Shown: positions 1 to 7,368, counted from the first letter of the stretch. The stretch is DNA of 7,691 nucleotides from Rhodoferax sp. UBA4409 (GCA_002390825.1 DGQR01000027.1:1-7691), one strand, 5' to 3'. The notes: generated by a model from the letters alone, not told the origin. Made by a program: numbers and translations.

Positions 1-3000
1 GCGCACTGGTGGTGCGGCGCTTTTCGGCCAGCAGCAACGCCTTGAGCTTTTCACGCTTGGCAGCATCGCGCTCGGCTTCCAGGTTGGCGGACCCCACTAC
101 CGTGAGCTTGAGGGCGGGCCGGTCTTGCAGGGCCTGCGCCACCTTGTCCAAGCCAGCGCGGGCCGCATCACTCAGGCCTGCGCTCCCCGGGGCAAACACC
201 ACACTGCTGAGCTCTGCGCCACCGCCGCCCCCGAGGGCATTGGCCAGCAAGCTGAAAGGCGCGGTAATGGCTTTGGTCACCAGGTTGGTAATCACCTGCC
301 AAATCACAGGTCCCACACGGAACTGCGGGTCGTTGAGCGAGCCGCTGATCGGCAGGTCAAGGTTGATCACGCCATTGCGGTCGGCCAGCAGCGCCACGGC
401 CAGTTTGACCGGCAGGCTGGTGGGCGCACCGTCCACCTTGTCGCCGAAAGACAGCTGGTTGAGCACCAGTTTGTTGGCAGCGGTGAGCTGCCCATCAGGC
501 TGCACGGTGTAGTGCACGTCCACACTCAGCTTGCCGCGCTCAATGCCATAGCCGGCGTATTTGACCGCGTAGGGCGACAGGGGCGAAAGCTCTAAATCGC
601 GCACCATGCCTTTCACATCCAACGCCAGTGGCTTTGCCAGCGGGTTGAGCTTGCCCAAAATTTCCAGAGAGGCTGTGCCCTCCGCGCGGCCGCGCAGCTC
701 GAGGTCGGCCAATTGCACCACGCCGCCGGTGGGCTGGTTGGAGAACCGGCTGAGCTTGCCGGTCAGGTCGGTGAGGTTGGCGGTGTAGTTGGGCTGAATG
801 AAACGGTCGGAGAACAGCACCCGCCCATTGACCATGCTGATGGGCCCCATCTGGATGATGGCGGCCGGGCTCGCAGATGCAGTGCTGGTGGCAGACGCCG
901 CCGAAAGCGCAGAAGATGCAGGTGCCGCTGCACTGGCCGCCGCTGCTGCAGCTGTACTTGTTATTGCCGGCTTGGCGCCTTCGGCCGCAGGCGGTGCGCT
1001 TTGTCCCAGGTCTTGCAGGTTCAAACGGCCTTGCGGATTCACGATCAGGCGGGCATAAAAGTCAGACAGGGCCGCCTCACGCACCTGCACCTGGGTGGCA
1101 GTGCCGGGGGCCATATTGAAGTCGATGCCGGGCACGTTCAGTGCCTTCCAGCTCAGCAGCTCTTCGCCCAGGCTCTCTGCGCCCTTGCCGGTCGTGTTGG
1201 CCCTGAAGTCTTCCAGCGCGGCATCGCCTTTCACGCTTACCTGCGGTCCGTTGGCGAGCGCAGCAAAGCGCACCTGCCCCTTGAAGCTAGTGTCGGCACG
1301 CAGCACGTCCAAGTTCAGGCCGAGACCGGCATACCCAAGCAGCGCATGGACCGGCAGGTCGGCAATGTCCACCTCACCTTGGGCGACCACCGGGTCCCAC
1401 ATCACATTGCCGGTGTAGCGCAGGCTGCCTGCATCGGCCTGACCGGATTTGAGCTTGGCGGCCACTTGCAGCGGCATGGGCTTTTTGCCGTCGGGCTGGA
1501 TGTTTTTAGCTTGCACTTGCAAGCCACTGAGCTCCAGACGCACCGGGCGCGCGGGCAGGCGGTCCGAGAACACCACGTGGCCCTCTTCGAGCTTGAGTTC
1601 GCCCAGACTCAGCTTCCAAGGGGCCGGTGACTTGGCCACCACGGCTTTGGTGTCTGCGGCTTCCGGGGCTGCAGGTTTGTTGGCAGTGGCATCGGCTACC
1701 GGTGCAGCAGCTTCGGTCGGCTTGAGCCAGCTTTCAAACATCCAGCGGCCTTCTGCGTCGCGGCGGACGCCGGTGCTGGGCTTTTGCAACAGTACCTTGC
1801 CCACCGTCGCGCTGCGGGCTTGGGTGTCTACCCGCACATCGCTCACCTCCAACAACTTGAACTGCGGCATATCGCCTGAGCTGGGGCCGTTGTTGTTACC
1901 ACTCGCACCGCTGTTTGCACTGCCATTGCCATTCACGCGGGGTTCTGCAGCCGGCTTGTCGCCTACCAACGCCACATCGCGCAGGGCCAGCTTTTGCACA
2001 ATCGCAGTCTGGCGCTCGCCGTCCCAGGCGATGTTCACCCGGGTATCCGCTTGCCCGCGCAAGGTTGGCACCAAGTAAGGCGACACATAACCCGACACCA
2101 GCCCCAGCCCGAAGTCCGACACGCTGGCCTCGGCCTTGCCCGTACCGACCGTGCCCTCGCCTTGCAGGCTGAGTTGGGCGACAGACACCTTGGTGCCCGC
2201 GGCCAGGCTTTGCAAGCGGGCCTTCAAATCCAGGGTAGCGGCTTCTTTCATGGGCCACTGCAGCTTGGAGACCGTGGCCTGGAAATCCCGCAGCCCCAAG
2301 CGGGTGGCGGGGGCGGTGACCTGGTCGGTCCAATCTATCGATGCATCTTTCAGGGTCAGCGTATCGAGCTGGAGCGCCCAGGGGGTGGGCGTGGGTGTTT
2401 CAGCATCTTTTGGGGCACTAGCGCTCGCAGAATCTGCGCGAGCAGCTATCTTTTTAGGAGCACTTGGTTTGGCGGGCCCGGGTGGCAGCAGGTTCAAGCT
2501 GCCATCGGCCGCGCGCACCACATTCAGCACTGGCGCGTTGAGGGTGATGCCCGAGAGCTTCACGCTGCGCTCCAGCGGGCGCACATCAGCCAACCCCACC
2601 TGCAGGCTGTCGGCAGAAAAGAGTGGTTTGCCCTTGGTGTCTTGCACCGCCAAGCGGCTCACGGTGATCGTGCCCGACAAGGTCACCGCCGTTTGCGGGC
2701 TCTGCACAAAGCCCAGCTGGATATCCGCATCCACCAATGCGCTTAGGGGCTTGACCGGCAAGTTGGCGGGCAGGTAGGGCAAATAAGGCGCCAAGTCCAG
2801 CTGGCGGATGGTGAGTGCGGCATCGCCCTTGCGGCTTTGGGCAAACGGAGTGCCTTCGGCTTCAGAGTCGAAGCGGCTGCCATTGAGCACAAAGGCCAAT
2901 CGGGGCGACACCAGCACATCGCGCTTGGAGTCGAAGCTGCTCAAAAACGGCAGGCTGATCTGCAAGTCCCGCAGGGTGTGCTGGCGCTCTGCGCCACCGG

Positions 3001-3496
3001 CGCGGTCGGCGTAATCCACACTGCCCTGGTTCAGGGTGAGGTTGTAGACCGCAAATTTGGGGGTAGGGCCGGCAGGGGTGTCGTCGGGTTTATTCAGTCG
3101 CTCGAGGATGTCGTCAATGTCGTAGCGGCCGTCGCCCAGGTGGGTGAGCTGCACTTTGGGCGCGTCTACCGTGACTGCATCAATCACCGGCGCCAGCCGG
3201 AACAGGGACTGCGCCTCTGCATCCACATACACCCGGTCCAGTGAGAACTGCACGCCCTTGCCGTCCGCGGTGGCCACCGCAAGATCGCGCACCGTGAGCT
3301 CTAACGACCATGGAGAAAACGCAATGCTCCCGACGGTGACCTGCCGGCCCAGCAGCTCGCCCAAGCGGCTTTGGGCCTGGCTTTTGGCCAGTGCCGGAAC
3401 CGCTGCCCAGGCCAACGCCCACAGGGCCAGCAAAGCACCGAGCCCCCACGCCAAACGGCGAAACCCAGGGGAAGAAACAAGAGCGCGTGGAGTCAT
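1..3496 (-). CDS. DUF748 / AsmA-like giant envelope protein (C-terminus cut by window edge)
   Basis: The frame is open from an ATG at 3496 to the window edge, about 1165 codons without a stop. An upstream in-frame TGA lies at 3550-3548 and no better start falls between them. The Shine-Dalgarno is weak. An N-terminal hydrophobic segment (about residues 13-36) anchors or exports the protein. It is followed by an AsmA-like opening with G-R-x-V-T-V and F-S-P-W-S-L-E-L (about 50-66). Diagnostic DUF748 features come late in the chain: an S-D-x-F-I-x-P-N-Y stretch, then G-S-L-x-D-P-x-F with I-W-Q-V-I-x-N-L-x-T-K-A, then A-P-F-S-L-L and a Gly run, then F-x-P-G-S-A. The last 70 visible residues become charged (AEKRR), as in the family's OmpA-like end, so perhaps 100 or more residues are missing. 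Low-complexity linkers (about 336-372, 516-541, 590-626 and 846-879) separate related modules. AsmA-like proteins are linked to envelope biogenesis and lipid transport. The exact role of DUF748 is not established, and the assignment here is to family only. Confidence 0.9.
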   Translation of the reverse strand, partial: MTPRALVSSPGFRRLAWGLGALLALWALAWAAVPALAKSQAQSRLGELLGRQVTVGSIAFSPWSLELTVRDLAVATADGKGVQFSLDRVYVDAEAQSLFRLAPVIDAVTVDAPKVQLTHLGDGRYDIDDILERLNKPDDTPAGPTPKFAVYNLTLNQGSVDYADRAGGAERQHTLRDLQISLPFLSSFDSKRDVLVSPRLAFVLNGSRFDSEAEGTPFAQSRKGDAALTIRQLDLAPYLPYLPANLPVKPLSALVDADIQLGFVQSPQTAVTLSGTITVSRLAVQDTKGKPLFSADSLQVGLADVRPLERSVKLSGITLNAPVLNVVRAADGSLNLLPPGPAKPSAPKKIAARADSASASAPKDAETPTPTPWALQLDTLTLKDASIDWTDQVTAPATRLGLRDFQATVSKLQWPMKEAATLDLKARLQSLAAGTKVSVAQLSLQGEGTVGTGKAEASVSDFGLGLVSGYVSPYLVPTLRGQADTRVNIAWDGERQTAIVQKLALRDVALVGDKPAAEPRVNGNGSANSGASGNNNGPSSGDMPQFKLLEVSDVRVDTQARSATVGKVLLQKPSTGVRRDAEGRWMFESWLKPTEAAAPVADATANKPAAPEAADTKAVVAKSPAPWKLSLGELKLEEGHVVFSDRLPARPVRLELSGLQVQAKNIQPDGKKPMPLQVAAKLKSGQADAGSLRYTGNVMWDPVVAQGEVDIADLPVHALLGYAGLGLNLDVLRADTSFKGQVRFAALANGPQVSVKGDAALEDFRANTTGKGAESLGEELLSWKALNVPGIDFNMAPGTATQVQVREAALSDFYARLIVNPQGRLNLQDLGQSAPPAAEGAKPAITSTAAAAAASAAAPASSALSAASATSTASASPAAIIQMGPISMVNGRVLFSDRFIQPNYTANLTDLTGKLSRFSNQPTGGVVQLADLELRGRAEGTASLEILGKLNPLAKPLALDVKGMVRDLELSPLSPYAVKYAGYGIERGKLSVDVHYTVQPDGQLTAANKLVLNQLSFGDKVDGAPTSLPVKLAVALLADRNGVINLDLPISGSLNDPQFRVGPVIWQVITNLVTKAITAPFSLLANALGGGGGAELSSVVFAPGSAGLSDAARAGLDKVAQALQDRPALKLTVVGSANLEAERDAAKREKLKALLLAEKRRTTSA
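2411..2456. repeat. Hairpin-forming REP-like element read in frame inside the DUF748 gene
   Basis: A long imperfect inverted repeat spans 2419-2448. TAGC (2419-2422) pairs with GCTA (2445-2448), GCTCGC (2423-2428) with GCGAGC (2438-2443), and AGA (2429-2431) with TCT (2433-2435), with small bulges. It is flanked by a T-rich run (2449-2455) and by CTTTTGGGGC (2407-2416). On the minus strand it is translated without a frameshift as part of an Ala/Ser/Lys-rich linker at about residues 348-362. The layout (A-rich arm, AGCTGCT, hairpin, AGCGCTAG, then CCCAAAA) resembles short dispersed repeats I recall from Comamonadaceae genomes. The dyad is seen in the sequence; the repeat-family identity is recollection and inference. 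Confidence 0.5.
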
Positions 3497-3571
3497 GACA
3501 AGAATTCGTGGAGTAGCGTGCCCCTTGATGGTACCCAAGCACGCGATTCACGGCAGCCATGGCCGCCTCTG

Positions 3572-3585
3572 TTGACTTGCATCAA
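3572..3585. promoter_or_regulatory. FNR/Anr/Dnr-type box (TTGAC-N4-ATCAA)
   Basis: TTGACTTGCATCAA matches the FNR/CRP-family consensus TTGAT-N4-ATCAA at nine of ten specified bases. Its centre (3578.5) is about 61 bp upstream of the hemerythrin GTG start and about 82 bp upstream of the DUF748 ATG. A class II arrangement (centre at -41.5) would put transcription start near 3620, just ahead of the Shine-Dalgarno at 3628. No convincing -10 hexamer is visible there, so the transcription start is uncertain. Placement favours control of the hemerythrin gene by an oxygen- or NO-sensing FNR/Dnr regulator. An effect on the divergent DUF748 gene is possible. Confidence 0.65.
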
Positions 3586-3627
3586 CCCCTGTGGCGCGCT
3601 GGCATGGGAAGCTCTGGCAAAAGACCC

Positions 3628-3633
3628 GAGGAG
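3628..3633 (+). promoter_or_regulatory. Shine-Dalgarno deciding the GTG start of the hemerythrin gene
   Basis: GAGGAG lies six bases before the GTG at 3640. The alternative in-frame ATG at 3559 has no comparable ribosome binding site and would place the FNR-type box inside the coding region. The GTG is therefore preferred. Confidence 0.8.
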
Positions 3634-3639
3634 ACACCC

Positions 3640-4224
3640 GTGAAACAAAGCAGCCTGCAAATCATCAGGGACGAGCATGCCGCGCTCAAGGCCATGCTGC
3701 AGTCACTCACCATGATGCTGGACCGTGGCCCCGGCGACGAGGCCGAGTCGTTTTTCGACGTCGTGCGCGCCATGCTGTTTTATATCGATGAGTTCCCTGA
3801 AAAACTGCACCACCCCAAGGAGTCCAACCTGCTGTTCCCCCGGGTGGCACGGGTCGCACCGCAGGTGATGGACGCCATCATCCAGCTTGAGGCCGACCAC
3901 GCCCACAGCGAAACGGCGGTGCGCGACCTGCAGCACCTGCTCCTGGGCTGGGAGCTGATTGGCGAGAGCCGGCGCGCCGCCTTTGACACCGCAGTGCGCC
4001 GCTATGTGCAGTCTTACCTGGCCCACATGCAGCTGGAAGAAACCGCCATCCTGCCAGTGGCCCAGACCGCCCTCTCCGACCAGGACTGGGCCGAGCTGGA
4101 CGCAGCCTTCGAGGCCAACCGCGACCCGCTGGCCACCAAGGGCCGGCGCGATCCGGTGTACGACCGGCTGTTCACCCGCATCGTGATGCGAGCGCCCGCC
4201 CCGATCGGCGTCGGCGAGGCTTAG
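3640..4224 (+). CDS. Hemerythrin-domain (HHE) protein
   Basis: This is a 194-residue, all-helical, soluble protein with no signal peptide, so it is likely cytoplasmic. The hemerythrin ligand pattern is complete: R-D-E-H with His13; L-H-H-P-K-E with His57/His58 and Glu61; a D-H-A-H-S-E segment with His87; and H-M-Q-L-E-E with His129 and Glu133. These residues would hold a non-haem diiron centre that binds O2 or reacts with NO or peroxide. Family members serve in oxygen sensing or storage and in repair of nitrosative or oxidative damage to Fe-S proteins. It lacks the N-terminal Cys-containing (ScdA-type) domain of YtfE/RIC, so the RIC assignment is not made. The GTG start follows a strong GAGGAG. 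A near-consensus FNR box upstream suggests anaerobic or NO-responsive expression. The gene is monocistronic in this window: the upstream gene is divergent and the downstream gene is convergent, its end 14 bp away. Confidence 0.88.
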   Translation: MKQSSLQIIRDEHAALKAMLQSLTMMLDRGPGDEAESFFDVVRAMLFYIDEFPEKLHHPKESNLLFPRVARVAPQVMDAIIQLEADHAHSETAVRDLQHLLLGWELIGESRRAAFDTAVRRYVQSYLAHMQLEETAILPVAQTALSDQDWAELDAAFEANRDPLATKGRRDPVYDRLFTRIVMRAPAPIGVGEA

Positions 4225-4238
4225 GCGAGGCGTAAGCG

Positions 4239-5615
4239 CTACCGCAGTAGCTTCAGCGCCAGCACCTGCTGCGCTACGCAACGGCCCTGCACTTTGCCAC
4301 CCTCGATGCCGCTTCGGAAATGGATACCCGCATACAGGCGGGACAGGGCTGCCTCGTTGGCAGCCGCCTGGAAGCTGGCGAAGGTGCGCGGGCCCCAGCC
4401 CCTGTCGTTGTGGGTGTTGTCGGTGAAGGGCTGGCCTGCGCCAAACACCTTGTCCAGCACCGCCGCTGCCGCGCTGGACTGCACCGAATGGCCCGACGGG
4501 TATTCGGGAAACGGCGGCGTGTGCATCAAGCCCGGCACCCAGTTGCTGTCCAGCACCAGCTGCACATAGGTCACCGGCCGCAGCAGGTTCACGGTGTATT
4601 TGGTTTTCCACCCCGCAATGAAGGCATCTGCCATCGCAAGGTTGAGCTGCACATAGGTCTGGGCGGCAAGTGCCAGGTTGCCTTGGCGCTGCTGCAGCAG
4701 GTCGCCCGCAATGAAGGCCCAGTGGCCTGCGGGGGTAGGGGTTTTGAGCGGGTCGTCCGCCCAATACAGAGCCACCTGGCGCTGCGCCTGGGTGGCCTGG
4801 TTACTGATGCGGTAAACCTCTTCCGCCTCCTTGTAAAACGCCGAGCCCGTCACCTCGGAGTAGGCCGGAATCGGCGGCGCCGGGCAGGTGGCGGCGCTGG
4901 GCAGCACAAACGGCCGCACATCGCCCCACCACGGCAACAGGGGCGGCGCAAATGCGGGGGGCGTGGCACTCCAGGTGCCTTCGCCGCTGGGCGGCACATA
5001 GTTGAGCTGATGGCGGCGCAAGGGGCCCCAGGCCTCGTGTCCGCCATCGGTGCGCGCCCAGGTCATGATCGCCATGGCCATGAGCTTGCCGAAAGTCTCC
5101 GAGCGATTGGTGATCTCGGGGGTCACGCGGGACGGGTCAAAGTCCCGCGCCAGCTTGAGCGGCAGGCTGCGCTCCAGCAGGTCGATCCGGGCTTTGTTTT
5201 CAGCACTCGCGTTGGGAAACATCATGCGCGTCATGGTGGCCAGCGCCGCATTGGCCACGGTAGGCCAGTGCAAGACCTCATCGGGCTGGGCCCATGGCAG
5301 CGATTGCAGCTCGTTGAGCTGGCCCGCCAAGCTGCGATGCTGCGGCATACCGGGCACCACCGACTCGTACAGGGTCAAGCCCAAGTAGGCCAAAGCGCGC
5401 GACGCCACCGGCGGGCTGAAACCCGGGGTCTGCTGCGTTAACTGCAATGCAAGGCTGAACCACTCGGTTGCCACTTGTGCGCTGTAGCTCGCAGCCGGTT
5501 GCTGCACCGGTGCAGGCAATGTCACTTGTCCCTGTACCTGTCCTTGTGCTGCCAGCGGCGCAGCGCCCCACGCTATACAGATGGCACCTACCCAGCGAAT
5601 CCAGATGGTTTTCAT
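4239..5615 (-). CDS. Secreted vanadium-dependent haloperoxidase-like protein (PAP2 superfamily)
   Basis: The product is 458 residues. A longer in-frame ATG at 5708 would lie inside the upstream gene. The ATG at 5615 is chosen because it is followed at once by a signal peptide (K-T-I-W-I-R, hydrophobic to about residue 24), is preceded by AGGA at the right distance, and overlaps the upstream stop as ATGA. The vanadate/phosphate pocket is visible near the C-terminus: K339-x6-R346-P347, P373-S-G-H376, and S425-R426-x5-H432. In vanadium haloperoxidases these bind vanadate and oxidise halides with H2O2; in PAP2 phosphatases the same pocket cleaves phosphoesters. The Asp usual at His+4 is Gly436. 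Family features upstream include W-G-D-V-R-P-F-V-L and an A-F-Y-x-E-A-x-E-V segment. The mature protein has two cysteines (244 and 446) that could form a disulfide. Location is periplasmic or extracellular. The fold is secure, but whether it is a haloperoxidase or a phosphatase cannot be told from sequence. Confidence 0.85.
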   Translation of the reverse strand: MKTIWIRWVGAICIAWGAAPLAAQGQVQGQVTLPAPVQQPAASYSAQVATEWFSLALQLTQQTPGFSPPVASRALAYLGLTLYESVVPGMPQHRSLAGQLNELQSLPWAQPDEVLHWPTVANAALATMTRMMFPNASAENKARIDLLERSLPLKLARDFDPSRVTPEITNRSETFGKLMAMAIMTWARTDGGHEAWGPLRRHQLNYVPPSGEGTWSATPPAFAPPLLPWWGDVRPFVLPSAATCPAPPIPAYSEVTGSAFYKEAEEVYRISNQATQAQRQVALYWADDPLKTPTPAGHWAFIAGDLLQQRQGNLALAAQTYVQLNLAMADAFIAGWKTKYTVNLLRPVTYVQLVLDSNWVPGLMHTPPFPEYPSGHSVQSSAAAAVLDKVFGAGQPFTDNTHNDRGWGPRTFASFQAAANEAALSRLYAGIHFRSGIEGGKVQGRCVAQQVLALKLLR

Positions 5616-7252
5616 GGCTGTCCTGCCGGGCGCAAGCCCGCCTCGCTGAATTGGTAAAAGGCATTGGTGTCTGCGCTGGCCCACTCGCTCCATGCGCCAT
5701 GCGGCCATTGCACCCGGACTTGCACACGGGTGGCATCACCCACACCGAAATGCATCCACCCTAGGTGGCCGCTGGCATGGCCGCCGCCCACCGTTAACTC
5801 TTGCCGGATCACGCGGGCCGCATCGCCCTCGCCCCAGCGCAGTTCCACCCAGGCGCCCACCGCATCACGGTTGCCCACAGCTTGTCGCAGGCGCAGCTGC
5901 AGCCAGTGGCCCGCGATGGCCGGGCTGCCTGCTGTGGCAGCAGGCAACTGGCGCCAGACCTGGGCCTTGTCCCAGCGGTTGACCACCAACACATCGAGCA
6001 AGCCATCGCCATTCAAATCCACCACCATGCCGCCGCGGCCCCGCTTGAAGCTGGCAAGACCCGCTTGGCTACCCACCTCAGTAAAGTTGCCATCGGCCTT
6101 TTGCAACAGCAGGTTGTTGGGGTCCAAGGTGGCGAAGTCGGGCATGGTGGAGACATTGCCTTTGACGATGAACAAGTCCGCCAAGCCATCGTTGTTCAGG
6201 TCGGCAAACTGGGCGTGCCACGCAGTGCTGGGGTGCACATCGCCGCCCACATAGGGGCGGTGGGCAGTGACGCCGCGCTTGTAAGCCATGTCGATGTAGC
6301 GGGGCTGTTGGGCGCCGGCCTCCAGGGTTTGCAGCTTGTTGTCAGACATGCTGGTCAAAAACACCTCGGGGTAGCCGTCGCCCGTCAGGTCGTGGCTGGC
6401 AATGCCCATGCCCCAGATCTGCAGCGGCTTCCAGCCCTGGGCCGCGGTGTACAGCGCGGGTGCCTGGCCGGGCGGCAGTTGCCACAGCTGCTCTTCCCCA
6501 CCTTTGTAGTACTCGCGGTCGTTACTCACCCGCAGCGCGGCGATGCCTGAGCGGTTCCAGTCCGAGAACAACATCGACAAGGCGCAGTGCCCCGGTTGCA
6601 GTGGCTGCGGCGGGCCGTAGCCACCTCCCTCGCGGGGGCGCAGCAGCAGCCCCGGGGTGCAACTACCCCATGGAAAGTCGGGTTTGCTGCGGTCGGTGTA
6701 GGTGCCAAATGCCAGTGTGGGCCAGCTTTGCCCCGCCTCCCATATGGCGCTGAACGCGGTGTGCCAGCCGTTGCCGGTGCGAATGTTCCAGGCCTCGTTG
6801 GCGCGCTCGAACTTGCACTGGCCCAGCCCTTTGTAGACCTGCACCTCGCCCACGCGCAGCACCACCAGATCAGTTTGGCCATCGCCATCCACATCGAGGG
6901 GGTAGGCACCCACCGCATTGGTCAGCTCCAGGCCAGAGCGGTCTTCTTGCAGCTTGAGTGCGCCGCCCCGCGCGCTGCGGTTGCGCAGAAACTTGGCTTT
7001 GTTGACCCCGGCGGTCACATACACCTCGGGCAGTCCATCTCCATCGCAATCAAAGGTGGCCACACCGCCACCCACCATGTATTCGCCCTCGCCTTCAAAG
7101 CGGCTTTGCAGGCCGGCGGTGTCGGTCTCTTCCTGAAAGCGGGGCGTGGATGGCAGCGTGCCGGACACAGGCACCTGAGCCCAAGCGGCCGCGCCACACA
7201 AGAGCGCCAACCCCAGGCTCGGGCCGGGCAAAAACGGGAGGGAAAGTCGCAC
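5612..7252 (-). CDS. CRTAC1-family protein: FG-GAP/VCBS repeats with C-terminal ASPIC/UnbV domain
   Basis: This is a 546-residue exported protein. The GTG at 7252 is the only plausible start: an in-frame TAA lies at 7294-7292, and AAAGG sits eight bases upstream. The signal peptide is about residues 1-25, with likely cleavage after A-W-A. FG-GAP/VCBS calcium-loop motifs recur: D-C-D-G-D-G (68-73), D-V-D-G-D-G (120-125), D-L-T-G-D-G (288-293), D-L-N-N-D-G (351-356) and D-L-N-G-D-G (412-417), each followed by a short beta strand. They predict a calcium-stabilised beta-propeller. Residues about 449-520 match ASPIC/UnbV: G-H-W-L-x-L-R-L, G-N-R-D-A-V-G-A, G-G-G-H-A-S-G, and a closing V-x-W-P-H-G. 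Members are thought to act in extracellular binding or adhesion; no enzymatic residues were identified. It is the first gene of a pair, its TGA overlapping the start of the haloperoxidase-like gene, so the two are probably produced together. Confidence 0.88.
   Translation of the reverse strand: MRLSLPFLPGPSLGLALLCGAAAWAQVPVSGTLPSTPRFQEETDTAGLQSRFEGEGEYMVGGGVATFDCDGDGLPEVYVTAGVNKAKFLRNRSARGGALKLQEDRSGLELTNAVGAYPLDVDGDGQTDLVVLRVGEVQVYKGLGQCKFERANEAWNIRTGNGWHTAFSAIWEAGQSWPTLAFGTYTDRSKPDFPWGSCTPGLLLRPREGGGYGPPQPLQPGHCALSMLFSDWNRSGIAALRVSNDREYYKGGEEQLWQLPPGQAPALYTAAQGWKPLQIWGMGIASHDLTGDGYPEVFLTSMSDNKLQTLEAGAQQPRYIDMAYKRGVTAHRPYVGGDVHPSTAWHAQFADLNNDGLADLFIVKGNVSTMPDFATLDPNNLLLQKADGNFTEVGSQAGLASFKRGRGGMVVDLNGDGLLDVLVVNRWDKAQVWRQLPAATAGSPAIAGHWLQLRLRQAVGNRDAVGAWVELRWGEGDAARVIRQELTVGGGHASGHLGWMHFGVGDATRVQVRVQWPHGAWSEWASADTNAFYQFSEAGLRPAGQP
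5621..5627 (-). promoter_or_regulatory. Internal Shine-Dalgarno for the haloperoxidase-like gene
   Basis: On the minus strand GGCAGGA lies inside the 3' end of the CRTAC1-like gene, five bases before the ATG at 5615. Together with the ATGA stop/start overlap (5615-5612) it indicates translational coupling and decides the start of the downstream gene. Confidence 0.7.
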
Positions 7253-7306
7253 GCCGCAAACCTTTATGAAGTATGAACAGTCGAGCCAATCTTATTAAGT
7301 TCGATC

Positions 7307-7328
7307 GATAAACTATGTCGGGTTTATC
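7307..7328. promoter_or_regulatory. Perfect 7-bp inverted repeat, candidate operator
   Basis: GATAAAC (7307-7313) and GTTTATC (7322-7328) are exact reverse complements separated by eight bases. The site lies 55-76 bp upstream of the CRTAC1-like start and 145-166 bp upstream of the sugar-binding gene. It fits a dimeric regulator site; it could also form a stem-loop if transcribed. The regulator is unknown. Confidence 0.45.
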
Positions 7329-7353
7329 CCTATTCGCGGAAAGAACGAAGTCT

Positions 7354-7368
7354 CAAACAATTAGTTTG
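7354..7368. promoter_or_regulatory. Inverted repeat CAAAC-N5-GTTTG, candidate operator
   Basis: CAAAC (7354-7358) and GTTTG (7364-7368) are exact reverse complements around an AT-rich centre. The site is about 105 bp upstream of the sugar-binding gene start, a position suitable for activation or repression of that promoter. The arms are short, so chance occurrence is possible. Confidence 0.35.

Noticed and set aside
870..960. GC-rich repetitive stretch as a nucleotide repeat array.
   Set aside because: It encodes a poly-Ala/Ser linker in frame, and codons vary (GCA, GCG, GCC, GCT), so it is protein low complexity rather than a DNA repeat array.
713..1630. Plus-strand open frame of 305 codons opposite the DUF748 gene.
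   Set aside because: It lies wholly antisense to a clear DUF748 reading frame, with low-complexity Cys/Arg-rich translation and no ribosome binding site.
3559..3639. N-terminal extension of the hemerythrin protein from the ATG at 3559.
   Set aside because: There is no ribosome binding site, the translation matches no hemerythrin N-terminus, and the FNR-type box lies within it; the GTG at 3640 with GAGGAG is better.
4219..4237. GCTTA/TAAGC inverted repeat and 8-bp direct repeat GGCGAGGC between the convergent hemerythrin and haloperoxidase-like genes, as a bidirectional terminator.
   Set aside because: The stem is only 5 bp with a 9-base loop and has no T-tract on either side, so it is too weak to call a terminator.
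3703..4764. Long minus-strand open frame of 353 codons antisense to the hemerythrin gene.
   Set aside because: Composition-driven shadow: it overlaps two well-supported genes, shows no recognisable domain, and is Arg/Pro/Gly-rich as expected for out-of-frame GC-rich DNA.
4320..5441. Plus-strand open frame of 373 codons opposite the haloperoxidase-like gene.
   Set aside because: It is antisense to motif-bearing coding sequence, Arg/His/Gly-rich, and without a recognisable family.
5616..5708. 31-residue N-terminal extension of the haloperoxidase-like protein.
   Set aside because: It would bury the signal peptide and lies inside the CRTAC1-like coding sequence; the coupled ATG at 5615 explains start, export and operon structure.
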